From the NCBI RefSeq assembly GCF_964355755.1, contig NC_092670.1, positions 25,221,795 to 25,285,794 on the forward strand: a DNA stretch of 64,000 bases, in the 5' to 3' direction. Made by a program: the position numbers and the translations under genes. Source of the stretch: Antedon mediterranea. Lineage: Eukaryota > Echinodermata > Crinoidea > Comatulida > Antedonidae. The notes beneath the pieces are model-generated. The model did no database searches and was not told the DNA's origin. It was given only the letters and a program-made list of their open reading frames with translations. Positions 25,069 through 37,600 of this stretch are shown here, piece by piece. Position 1 is the first letter of the stretch. The number at the start of each line of letters is the position of its first letter.

Positions 25069-25660
25069 GTTTATGACCAGTACCAAATACTGTTGTGTAT
25101 AATAATGTATTGTGTCATTGTAAACAGCTGTTTTTGGAAATTCGTGACACGAGTAAAGGACAAAGGTAGAATTGTGAAACAAAGATTGTATTATATCTGT
25201 TCAGTAATTTTAATACCTGTTATTTTTTATAATTAAAATCGTCACATTAAATATAATATTGAACTTCCATTTCAAAAATATTATACACTATTGTCCAACC
25301 ATCAGTCATTTAAACTTGTAAACTTCCGGATTAAACATTCATGGTTACTAATTGTGTTAAAAAATACATTGAAACATTTTCGCTTTAAAAGAAAAACAAA
25401 TTAAGAAGGAAATAATGAATTGCAGATATTAAGCAATCATGCCATCACTGATGGCTAACAGCGTCACTTAAATATCAGTATTATGAAAATTACCTGGAAA
25501 ATTTGGCTGATAAGCAAGCTTCGGCAGACCAAACTCATTCAATAAAACGCATGCAGAAGAAAAGAAAAAGATTGATAAATTCCGGCAGATCAAACCCCTT
25601 TACTAAGGTATAAAAACGGTCGGGACAACAAAGGTGTATCGTAACAAGCCCTCCAGTAGA

Positions 25661-25700
25661 ACCAGGGAAGAGTGAAATTATAATTTCACTCTTCCCTGGT
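25661..25700. repeat. perfect 40-bp palindrome
   Basis: ACCAGGGAAGAGTGAAATTA at 25661-25680 is followed directly by its exact reverse complement at 25681-25700, with no spacer. CGGGACAACA lies on both sides (25621 and 25728), hinting at a larger symmetric unit. Confidence 0.95.
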
Positions 25701-26084
25701 AGAGGTTGCATACTAAAAAACGATCGGGACAACAATTATCGTAAATCTTCTAATTGAAACCCTGGGTTATTATTCTTTAATTGTTTTTTTAGGATGGGTT
25801 AGGCCTACTATTAAAGTAGTGGGTTACTATTACTAATCTTAAATTAGGCACCTGAAAATAGTAACAACCTTTCCGGTTAGCAACTCATAGCAAAATAATA
25901 AAACAGTAGGAATAAATTTGGTTGAACTTTATTTTATAATCTCAAAAACACTCAATCCTCCCCCACTCCCGAGATCAACATGCATTATTTCCTTATTTTC
26001 AAAATACGGCTGCATTATAAGTGTCTGTGACCCTAATAGTAATAGGTAGCTATTAGAGTAGTGGGTTATTATTATAGATTGACT

Positions 26085-26157
26085 TATAAGGTGGGTTACT
26101 ATTAGAAGGGGGGTTACTATTAGAAAGGGGGTTACTATTAGAAGGGGGATTACTATT
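26085..26157 (+). repeat. short GGGTTACTATTAGAA tandem repeat
   Basis: Four or five imperfect copies of an 18-19 bp unit (GGGTTACTATTAGAAGG). Related isolated words occur from about 25820 to 26080. It is followed by TTAA repeats. Confidence 0.8.
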
Positions 26158-26934
26158 AATTAATTAATTAATTTTAAACCAGTAGAAGATCCAGCATTGT
26201 GTATAAGAGGGCGCCTACGTCACAAACAATATTTTGTTTAAAATGTTTTCAAGTGAAATGTTATGCGATGCAAACCCAGGTGTCCATTACCGTTCTCGGC
26301 GGCTCCTCTAACAATAAAAATAAAATCATAATTGCGCAACCACAATTACTTTATTTTACAGTTTAATCACAATTATTTATTTTTCGGTTCCCCAAAACAA
26401 TTGTAAAAGCACAAGAAAACATCGTTTTATAAATATTGCAACATATCACTTGCCAAATGCGTGTTTATGTTGAGAACTCCCGGAGCTGCTATTCGATATA
26501 TTCCATATCGGATGATCTATTTCTTGTAATGACGGAACTGAATATGTTGCGTTTAATAAAGATTTTACATTGTAAAGAAATCACTTTCCTTTGTATGCAA
26601 ATGCATTGTATTGTAATTATTTTAAATGGGTTTTTACAGGATATTAGATCCGCATCCCGGAGACTGACTGACTTGAACGAAATTACCGGTCATGTTTACA
26701 GTTATTCCCATTTTATATAATCTTATACGAGGTAAAGTAAATGTTTACTTTGTAAAAGTTGAGTTTACAATGTGAACAAAACCATATCGAAACAATGAGT
26801 TATGTTTGAAATATTATATTTATATATTGTTATCTTATCTAAAGTTTACATTGTAATGTTTTCTTATCAGTCATTGAACCATATTTGTGGGGTTTGGCCA
26901 TTTCCAAGACGTATGAACTATTACTATGAGCTAT

Positions 26935-27360
26935 GTGTGTGCATACCGTATGAACGCAAGTGACTGTGAGCAACGTGTGTGATACCGTATGAACGCAAGT
27001 GACTGAGTTACGTGTATGATACCGTATGAACGAGTATGAGCTACTGTGCGTGTGTGCATACCGTATGAACGCAAGTAACTGCGAGTGCGAGCTATGTGTG
27101 TGCATATCGTATGAACACAAGTAACTGTGAGCAACGTATGTGATACCGTATGAACGAGTGTGAGCTACTGCAAGTGTGTACATACCGTATGAATGAAAGT
27201 AACTGTGAGTTACGTGTGTGAATTGCATATGAACGAGTGTGAGCTACGTGTGTGCATACCGCATGAACGCAGTAACCGTGAGCTACGTGACGTGTGCATA
27301 CCGCATGAACGCAGTAACCGTGAGCTACGTGTGTACATATGGTATGAACGCAGTAATTCT
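26935..27360. repeat. ~37-bp satellite-like array, part 1
   Basis: Degenerate units of about 37 bp carrying GTGTGCATACCGTATGAACG and GAGCTACGTG. Units vary in length and order. Long ORFs on both strands come only from the repeat. Confidence 0.9.
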
Positions 27361-27366
27361 GAACTA

Positions 27367-27497
27367 GGAGCTGGAGGCCTCATGCGTTTTTAGCCTTTTT
27401 CTACATAATGTTAATGCCTCTTTTCCTCTGGGCACTGCTCAGGGGCCCCTATGCTGGGTTTAGCCAGTGATCGCTCATAGCCGTTACGCCACTGTAC
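27367..27497 (+). repeat. dispersed repeat splitting the 37-bp array
   Basis: The segment between the two halves of the array (GAGGCCTCATGCG ... CTCATAGCCGTTACGCCACT) resembles 57930-58047 in the same order (AGGCCCCTAGTGG, TTTTAGC, TTTTCCTCTGGG, GCTCATAGC, TTAC.CCACTG). It looks like a mobile insertion, but no ends are defined. Confidence 0.6.
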
Positions 27498-27843
27498 GTG
27501 TGTATACCGTATGAACGCAGTAGCTATGATCTACGTGTGTGCATCATAGCGTATGAACGCAGTAACCCTGAGCTACGTGTTTGCATAACGTATGAACGCA
27601 GTAGCTCGCTGAGCTACGTGTGTGCATAGCATATGAACGCAGTAGCTCTGAGCTACGTGTTACGTGTGCATACCGTGAACGCAGTAACTCTAAGCTACGC
27701 GTGTGCATAGTACCGTATGAACGCAGTAGCTCTGAGCTACGTGTGTGCATACCGTGAACGCAGTAATTTTGAGCTACGCGTGTGCATAGTACCGTATGAA
27801 CGCAGTAACTCTGAGCTACGTGTGTGCATACCGTATGAACGCA
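27495..27843. repeat. ~37-bp satellite-like array, part 2
   Basis: Same unit as part 1, more homogeneous (CCGTATGAACGCAGTA, CTCTGAGCTACGTG), about nine copies. Confidence 0.9.
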
Positions 27844-28563
27844 CACAGGTTGTGTTCGGAGTTGCCGAATTTCTCATTATTTTACGTTTATATTGTGTTA
27901 TAATGTTTATATACATTATTTGTTTTTATTTTGCTATAAAGAGAAAATATTATTACAAATTGTTTTGGAGGACAAACACAAACAGCTAGCATTGTATGTA
28001 AATCACCAGCAAAAGTTATAATAACAAAATATATTCAGGATATATGCACAATCGAGTAAATTTGTTTTTCCTAATAACATAACTATATATTGCTTGTAAT
28101 TAATAAAAAGATCGCACGATTCGTTAATATAACAGTAACCAAACCAATATAGATGGTTTATCGCGGACTTTTGGCACGATAATCATGTCTGTTGTATATC
28201 ACCATTTTCCCACTCCACCCTCCAAAGCCGAAATCCTAATTGATATCCCCATTGAAAAAAAAATCCGGTCTATATGCAACGTCGATAAATTTAAAGTAGG
28301 CCTACTAGTCAAATAATAAGCGACCTTTTAGTTTTATTCATGTTCTAATGGCACTTTGGTATTGATTATGCCTACTTTATTATTGGTTTGTATCCTCTTC
28401 TCTACCTTATCACAACGACCCACTTTGCAAAACAAATCGAGGTAATCGTGTTCTCGAAAGTACTAACAATAAAAATCAGCTGATATTTTGAGCTGCAATC
28501 ACTGGCTCCTCTCCAACCCGATCAAGGGTAAGGTAATTATGAATCACGTGATCATTTGGATGG

Positions 28564-28572
28564 TATATTTTA
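28564..28572 (+). promoter_or_regulatory. candidate TATA box of the mosaic-protein gene
   Basis: TATATTTTA lies 107 bp upstream of the start codon at 28679, after CACGTGATCA. Spacing fits a short 5' UTR. No transcript evidence. Confidence 0.3.
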
Positions 28573-28678
28573 TTGTCGCCTTACCCATGTAGCAAACACA
28601 ACATCTGGTGAATTCCAGGTGACAACACTTCTAACATTACCTGTGTGAACGCACCATTAGGAGACGGTAGTTTCCAAC

Positions 28679-31600
28679 ATGAAGAGTTTTGCAGTCTTAG
28701 CTTGCTTGTTTGTTCTCGCTCAATCCCGTACTTTACCAGTTCCTAAAGTTTGGGAAGAATGGGATCACGATGAACCAATCTTTGTGTAAGTATTATTGTC
28801 GATGAGATTGTCCAAAAATTATAATTTTAAAATTATTTTTAATTCAGGTATAAATAATTTGGACAATAACGGTTTTGTTGTGGTTATAAAAATTTACGCA
28901 AACGTATGTGTTCGCGGGAAGAGTATACTATATATATATTACTCTTCCCTACTGTATTCTTTGCACACGCTAGGGTAAGACACTGCAAAGATAATTATTT
29001 TTCGTGTAAGTGAATGTGAATATATTTCAGTCAATCATTGAAAGCATTGATAATAGAAAAATAACAATTTTGAAAGCGATTTTTCCTCAATGCTTTGGTA
29101 ATTACTTTGACGTAATGTACTGAATTCTTGATAAACCTACATTGACAACTACATCTATATATAAATTTACGTAAGGGCAAAATTCGGTAAATCGCAGTTT
29201 ATTTCTAGAATTTTTACTCGATGGTATATAAAGTTGGTTCGTACTTTCGGTACTGATTTTAACCATTTGATGTAACCATGTTTACTAATTAAATTGAGTT
29301 AGATAATTAGTTATTGACAATTAAAACGAATTTAGGTTCAACGATTTGCCCTAAATAGGGGTGTTTCGTGGTCGTGGTATACACTGTCTAATGGATGTCC
29401 AACTTGAAAAATACCCGCAGACAATAATGCGAGGATGCTTCGCATTTTCCTATCTCCTCCTACGATAATTGTTTTTAATAGCTGAAAACCGGTTGAACGG
29501 CTCGAGTACAGCATCATAATGTTGAAGACAGGCCGATTTTCTTTAAAAAATACTATTTTTATAGATTTAATATACGTTTATACAAATGTTTTGATCTGCG
29601 ATAAATGGAACATTCCAATCTCTGTTCCACAAGTGTCTATTCCCTCAGGCGTCATAAAGACAAGTACTGTACAGCCATAACAGAAATTCGATACACTTTT
29701 TTCCAATCTGTGGAATCTTTTTTTTAACGCATAATGAGCTAGCCTTTCCAGTCGCCGTCTATTATGTACAATCAAATTTATTATTGCAGCTAAACCACCA
29801 CCAACACCACCACCCTCCCCTCACTGGCATGAGTAGCGTTGTAAAGCCAGTAGAGGGCAGGCCTACAGTACGAATGATCAGTACATGCCCTAAACGCAGA
29901 ACAACTTTTCAATACAAGTTGGGTAGTGGGTAGCATAATTGGCTCTATGAAACAATTAACCATTAGGCCTACTAATTAAGTTGAGTTAGATAATTATTTA
30001 TTGACGATTAAAGCGAATTTACGATTTGCCCCGAATAGAGGTGTTTAATATATTACTGACAGTTCCTTCTGAACGTTTGTAATCATGTAACTTCAAAAAA
30101 ATATAAACGTCGTATTAGTGATGTATCGTTACATGTACTGTACTATTTCAATCGACTATGACGGTGACAGTTTCAACAAAGTATTAAATCGCAATGTTTT
30201 ACTGTGTTTACTGGTATATTATTTGTAAAACATGAAAACAATTCATATTTCGTTACTAAATCGATAAAGAATATATTTAAAAATTGTTCGTCTTTGCATC
30301 CATCCTCTTCCCCATCCCTCAACCCAAATGTTACATACAAAACACAAATTCAGTTTGTTTCTTATTTTGTGACAAGTTTCTTTTTCGGAAGTAATTCCCG
30401 GGGTGCTAATTTTAGTTGAGTACATAAATCACTGTGTCTATTTATTCGTTCCTGTAAACAACATGTATTATTGTCCTGCATGTGCATTTGAAGTCGCCAG
30501 TTTTTTAAACGCTGAAATTAGTATGTATTCGAGAACCATCTGTGGGCACGACCTAGATGGTACGCGAGCGAAGCGAGCGTACCATCTAGTTTTAGAAATT
30601 AAAGATGGTAGTTAAAAAAAACAACAAACATTAACAGTAGTGTTCTTTTGATTTACAGTAAACGCATTTGCGAAGAGACATTTTTTGGGTAAGTGTTTTG
30701 TTTGATAATCCGACATTGAATTATTAAATCAATATAGGCCTAAACTAATAGGCTAATAATGTGATTTTTTTATTTTTTGGGTGATTACAGATTAAAAATT
30801 GAAAGATGTTGCGAGGGTTGGCAAGGAGATAGATGCCGAACACGTAAGTAACCAAACGAAGTAATACAATGTAAATCAGGCCTATTACGGTTTCTGTTTG
30901 GCCATAAGTCAAATGCACACAAATCCACAAAATAAAATTTAGTAGGCCTATATTGGTGCAGTTTCCAATCTCACATGTTACGATATTTCCATCCTTTGTC
31001 AGTTTCTTTGATTACAGATAGAATGGTTATAATTAGGATAAAATGTCACAATTTCAGCATAGTTCATTAATTTGTACAATTGTTATCTTTGTTAATCAGT
31101 TTTATTTCTACTGGACGTATTATCTCGCGTACCATCTAGTTCGTGCCCACAGATGGTTCTCGAATACATAGTAATTCCAGCGTAAAAAAACTGGCGATTT
31201 CAAATGTACGTACGGCAGGACATTGTCGTTTACAGAAACAAATAAATAGACACAATGATTTATGTAGTCAACCAAAATTAGCACCTAGAAACTTGTCACA
31301 AAATGAGTCGAAATTTGTTATTTGGACTCATTTAAACAAACCCAATTTTGTTAAATTATTCTTTATATTTCTTTATTATCCAATCATTAACGAAATATTT
31401 TTTTATAGGCCTATAAATAATATACCACTAAATAGAGTAAAACATTTCCGATTTAATAGTTTATTAAAACTGTCACTGCCTCATGGTCGATTGAAATAGT
31501 AAAGTACATTTTAAAGACCACTAATACGTTTATATTTTTGTAATTATTAATTAATACAAACGTTGAGAAACAACTGACAGTAATAAAGTATTATATTATT

Positions 31601-34600
31601 ATGTGTTTATAATCTAAAAGTAGGGCTACCCACACTCACAGTGATACAGTTTATTAGTATAATTATTTGTTTATTATATCTAACAGTACCAACACACTTT
31701 TGATTCAAATGGCGATCAAAAGTGGTTAATACCTATTTGCAGTATTGTATAGCATTACAATACTATTTCTGTTTATTCTCCAAGGGTCTATAAATTTACC
31801 TACTTGTGTTAAACCATGGAGGTATGCAATAATTTGGAATGTTCCATTCATTGCAAATCAATACATTTCTATAAACGTATATTAAATCTATCAAAATAGT
31901 ATTTTTTAAAGAAAATCGGCCTGTCTTCAACATTATGATGCTTTACTCGAGCTGTTCAACCGGTTTTCAGCTATTAAAAACAATTATCCAAGGAGGAGAT
32001 AGGAAAATGCGAAACATCCTCGTATTATTGTGTGCGGGTATTTTTCAAGACGGATATCCATTAGACAGTGTATTCCACGATCGGAAAACACCCCTATTTG
32101 GGGCAAATCGTTGAACCTAAATTCGTTTTATTCGTCAATAACTAATTATCTAACTCAATTTGATTAGTAATCAGGGTTACATCAGGTGGTTAAAATCAGT
32201 AACGAAAGTACGAACCAACTTTATATACCATCGAGTAAACATTCTAGAAATAACGCGTGATTTACCGAATTTTGCCCTTACGTAAATTTATATATAGATA
32301 CACCGTTCTTCATTTTCGTTAAGGGCCTAACTTCTAGATTCTTTATTCTAGAAGTATAAACTAAATTTATTATGTGAATTGAGGCGTTTATATAATTGTG
32401 TTTTAGCTGTGTGCAGTTCACCATGTGTGAACGGAGGATCGTGTATCTCCCCTGACACCTGTGAATGCCCACCTGGACTTTCAGGACCAACATGTTCAGG
32501 TAAGAATGTTTAAAAAATGTCAAAATTCGAGATAATAATAGGAAAAAAAGAAGCAATGGGTCTAAAATGTAATATTTTTTCCCTTAAATTTAACACCAAT
32601 TTTTGTTCATTCTAGTTATTTAAATGCACCTTTGTTTTATGATTTATACATATATTTTATTTGTATGCAGATTTTGATGAAAATGAGTATTGCTGGACGA
32701 TGTGGAACAATCTTGATGAACCATCGACCGGCCTTGGTGACTTTGAACGCATTATTGAGCACCGTGAACAGTAAGTCCGTTTATCAATTATTATGTTTCA
32801 AGCAATTTGTATTCTCTTTCTTTAACAGTTTATATTTTTATTTGTTTTTAAATGTTTTGCCAGCGGAAATCTTTTGTTTTAAATTACTGTACGAACACAA
32901 AAGTAATATTGTTTATACGGGCAAAAGGCAACCAGATGAATGAAAGTCCAAGTGAACGTAAAGTTTGGTTCCCACTTGTGTTTACGTCATGCGTGCAAGT
33001 GGGAACCAAGCTTTAACTAAATATAATGTAGGCATTAAGCGTAAAGAAAAATTGAAAACGGATTTCTTTTCTAGGAGTAAGATCTGCCAAGGAAGCGAGC
33101 CAATTGCCATTGAATGTCGAACAACTGGTGGAATATCATGGTTCGATGTTGCACAGACAGTAACTTGTGATCTTGAGCGTGGGTTCGAATGTGAACACTC
33201 TCAGCAAAAGAGCTCCACATGCGAAGATTATGAAGTACGATTCTTGTGTTCTTGCGGAAAAGGCGGAAAAGGTACTCTATAATAAAGTTGTTTAATTTTG
33301 AATTTATGTGGTTAACCCAGTCCATTCTAAACGATGCACACAAAACCGATTATTATAAAAATGTAAATAGAAAAATACATACAAAAAAATATGTTATTCA
33401 ACGTCTGTAAACAATTCTAAAAAAACATTGTTTTTAATCGTTTTAACTATTAAGTAGAGTTACTAAAAGTATTACTATAGACATATGGGTACTCAAACGC
33501 GTTTGTTAATACTGATGAAATTAAATTCCAATCTAACCACAATTTTATTTTATTGTAGATAAAGTAGACGACAAGAAGAAGCCAGAAACTACAATTGTTT
33601 CAACAGGTGATACAACGTTAATTTTTTTTAATGAATTTAAGAATTTCCTTTGGTCAACTTAACATTGATGGTAGGCCTATTTAGTGAGGATCTTTAAGTC
33701 AAAATATAGTACAGTACACAGCTTCTTTTGACCATATTATAAATGCAACAATTAGTATTTATATGCCGAATAGTTTAAATCTACTGGAATTTGGTTTTGT
33801 ATTTATAAGAATGAATGATATAATATTATTTGGTTTTTGTTTTTAGTATCACCAACAGTTGAAAATAAAACATGTTTTATTGGCAACACATCAATCAACC
33901 CAGGAATGACTTTTAATTTCGGTTGTCGCACTTGGTAAGTCGAACATTAATATTTTAAAATAATTAAAGATGTATTGTCTCTTTGACTAATTCAAAAACA
34001 AATTTAAAAAAATATTTCGAAAAAAAGTGGGTCATTTTGAAGTATAGTTATTCACTTTCACCAAATATTAGTCGAAATATTGTTCAAAAAATACATTACA
34101 AGTAGAGTCACCAGTCAAAATTGCTAAATTATAGCAGGTATCCTGCTATACTTTATTTGCACAAGTAATTAGCAATGTTTACATAATAGATTAATCAACT
34201 GATAACATGTGTACTACAAGTTTTTACAACATATCCTAACTTTTTTCAGAAACATATTTTATCACTTTAAACGAGATAAATGTGTTCAGAAGTATTTAAA
34301 ACATACATATTTCTCTTTGATTTGTAAAAATCAGTCAAATATAACGTATTTTGAAAGTTAGAGATGTATTTAATTTCCTTGGAGCCAAGACCTTAGAAAA
34401 CAAACGCTGTTCAATCTGTTGTTTTTCCCCCACCTACCAGTACAATGCCATGCCATGCTTTGTATAGAAAATCGTTCAGGCGGAACGATCGACTTCCGGT
34501 AAAGTTTAGCAGGCTAACTCTCTCGTGACTCTGGAGAGTTTGCGGACGCAAAGCTCCATTTCCTATTCTCCCAATGTAAAGTTTAGCAGGCTAACTCTCT

Positions 34601-37600
34601 CGTGACTCTGGAGAGTTTGCGGACGCAAAGCTCCATTTCCTATCCTCCCAATGTAAAGTTTAGCAGGCTAACTCTCTCTCGTGACTCTAGAGAGTTTTCC
34701 GACGCAAAGCTCCGTACTTCCCCGATTGTTGATGCGTTAGGATGTGATGATGACGCGTCACGTCAACGACGACTGATGAAAGAAACATTTTAAAGCAGGG
34801 GTTCCAGTCGAGTGATCATGCATGTTTTCATGCATGCTGGCAACTAAATTCTACAAAAATACAGTGTTAGGGTGAAGATGGGGATCAAAGTTCAATGATT
34901 TTCGGAATAAACAAAACAATCCTTCAAATGACAACAGGCCTAAAGAAAAATAACGTCAACCGCTTGAACAAAGAAAAAGGTACGTATTATTAATATTATT
35001 GATTTATAACGATGTGTGCACTCTACTAGGCTAGGCCTAGCTAGTAAGTAGGCTAGGCTAGTAGTAGTAGTAGGCCTGGTTTAGGCCTAGCTAGTACCGC
35101 CTAGACTAGAGCCTAGCTAGGCCTAGCTATAGACTGGCCTCTAGACTCTAGCGGCCTCTACTAACTAGCCTAGTCTAGTCACTGGTCTGTGCTTGTGTCT
35201 ATGGCACACAAGGTACCGAGATCGAGTCTCACCTTGGGAAACGAAATAAGATTTTTTTTATTATCTGTATTGTTTGTTCAATTTATTTTTTAGTGTATAG
35301 ATTATAATATACACATAATTTATAATGAAATCTATATAAAATGTAAGTAATGTCTTCATTACTTATGTAACAATGTGGTTTATGACATTAGGGATCTTTG
35401 ATCGGATTGTGATACCGGCTATTGTATTCCCGTTAGCAAGATCCTATAATATATCAAAATAATTAAAGATTATGAGAAAATCAATCAATCAATATATCTT
35501 TTAAAAATTATCTTTATTTAAATCAATGCATAAACCTATAATTCGTCATAATGATTTTGATTTGTCATTTCAATGTGCTTTTCTAACCATTGGGCTTTTT
35601 GCATATAAAAGTTTATATTTCCCACTTGATTCTGTTAATGATCAATTATTACATTTTTTCCCATGCTTAAATTTGCTGGTACCAAACAGGTTAATTGGTT
35701 TAGAAATAAAGAATTCCATTTCTTTTATAATAATTTATAGTTTATTTGTAATACAAAAGAATTAGAATTCATTGTCTTACAGTACAATCAGCTAAAATGT
35801 GCAGGTACCAAATGTTAATTTGTTTAGAAATAACGAATTCCATTTTTTTTGTAAATACAAAAGAATTATAATTCATTGTCTTACTCTTACACTGTACAGT
35901 ACAATCAGCTAAACTTTATTAGAATATAGAGACATTCCACAGTAAATTGCAATCCTATTGCAACATAAGTTGACACATCATAAATTGTTTTACACCAAAT
36001 TGGAAATTTTCAGATTTTTGAATTGTATAAAAGTTGTTTTATATTATTGAAAATGCAAATTTTATGTCACAGAATTATATCAATTACCTATAATTTGTTT
36101 AAATAAACAAATCCTACAATTTTTTAGTTAGATACTGTATGTTTATAGATGTTCACTTTTTTATGATTTGCATGATCCATTTTGACATAAACCATATAGG
36201 CATGGTAATAGTATACATTCCGGCATACAGTTCTGTGAGGAAAATCAATTCAAATGGTTTGGAAATCTTTAAAAATGTTAGTGTTATTATTTTAGTATGG
36301 TGCTGTCTTTGATACTATAGCAAAATATATTTTATTGAAATAGTTACAGCATAGAGCCTTCTGAACCATTTTCAGTTCCTTTTAAAGTCCCACCCATGCC
36401 CTACGTTTTTTAGATCTAATTTAAGGGCAAAAACGACATTTAATGTAAAAACAAATACTATTTATGGTCCTATTGCGATAACTATTTTTGTCTTTACGGT
36501 TAAAAATGTGAAAAATAACTTGATTCTAATAATATTAGCGGCCTGCTATAATAAGAAAACAAAATCAAAGTAATTATTTAAATGTATAGTAATAATAAAA
36601 ATATTTGGTGCATTTGTTAAATTTAATATTAAAACAAAAAGTTACCAGTTTTAAAGTGTCTTGGCTGCAATCAGCAAAAAAAAATGTTATAATGTTTGAA
36701 TATTTGGAGTGGCCGAGCGGTTAAGACAGTGGACCGTAATTACGTAGCCATAACATCGGCAGGGTTCGAGGCGCACTCACTCCATGTTCCTGGTGGTAGA
36801 ACGAGTCTTCTCGGATAAGGACTATAAACCGTAGGTCCAGTGTACACATCTAGCTCGTGTGCACTTTAAAGAACCTAGTACATCTTTCGAGACAAGTAGG
36901 GGGTATTAGTACATCACAGCCACTGATCATCAACTGGGCCGTCTGGGAGACCAGTCTTTGACTGAAGAGGTTACCCAGTATAAATATAAATTTCAATCAA
37001 TCAATCAATATTAAATATTTATGTACTGCTGTTTTTCTTGGTTGAATCAATGTAGGAAATTAATTAATGTTACTAGTAGTACTAGTATTTTAATTAATTT
37101 TTGTTGTATGTTTTTTGTTTGTTACATTACAACAAGGAATGACCTGGTTTAATGTTTTTAAAGTAATATATGCATTATAAAACGTCAAAAATTGTAGGGA
37201 ATGGGTCTTTAACTAAGTATGTAATTTATTTAATTTTCTTATTGGCACCAAACACAACAATTCTTTTGTATTGCACAAAAGAAATCTAATTCTTTTGTGT
37301 TTGATTAGTGATTGTTCTGAGTGGTTAATGTCTGATTACCAAATTTTAAAAAGTCATTAAACAATGCAATTTAAACAGCATTCTATCTCACTTGAAGACA
37401 AAATCAACAGTAATGATAAAAAGATTTGGTACATTTGTTAAATTTAAAATTAAAACAAAAGGTTACCAGTTTTAAAGTGTCTTGGCTGCAATCAGCAAAA
37501 AAAAATGTTGTAATGTTTGAATGTTAAATATTTATCATAATATGTACTGCAGTGCTGTTTTTCTTGGTTGAATCAATGTAGGAAATGAATTAAAGTTATA

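Larger units (their letters stand above)
24808..28678. other. intergenic interval between NPLOC4 and the mosaic-protein gene
   Basis: Apart from the palindrome, the GGGTTACTATTAGAA repeat and the 37-bp arrays listed separately, I see only AT-rich non-coding sequence. Small ORFs here have no recognisable motif. Confidence 0.5.
28679..33606 (+). other. N-terminal module of the mosaic protein (exons 1-7, residues 1-209)
   Basis: Signal peptide in exon 1; exons 2-3 give ICEETFFG|LKIERCCEGWQGDRC, the end of an EMI-like domain (CC-x-GW-x-G). Exon 4 is one EGF repeat (VCSSPCVNGGSC...CECPPGLSGPTC). Exons 5-6 form a WxxW domain: CWTMWNNLDEPSTGLGDFE, then CQGSEPIAIEC, GFECEHSQQ and CEDYEVRFLC. Exon 7 is a charged Lys/Thr linker. 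Confidence 0.85.

Noticed and set aside
26839-27989. Several ORFs of 60-130 codons on both strands rich in Ser, His and Tyr
   Set aside because: They are translations of the 37-bp array, open on both strands for the same reason as other tandem repeats.
31143-31499. 118-codon plus-strand ORF
   Set aside because: It lies entirely inside the right inverted arm, has no motif, and the matching left-arm copy is not open.
36706-36790. Intact tRNA-Ser/Leu gene
   Set aside because: A and B boxes are good, but the acceptor and anticodon stems do not pair and a SINE body and tail follow.
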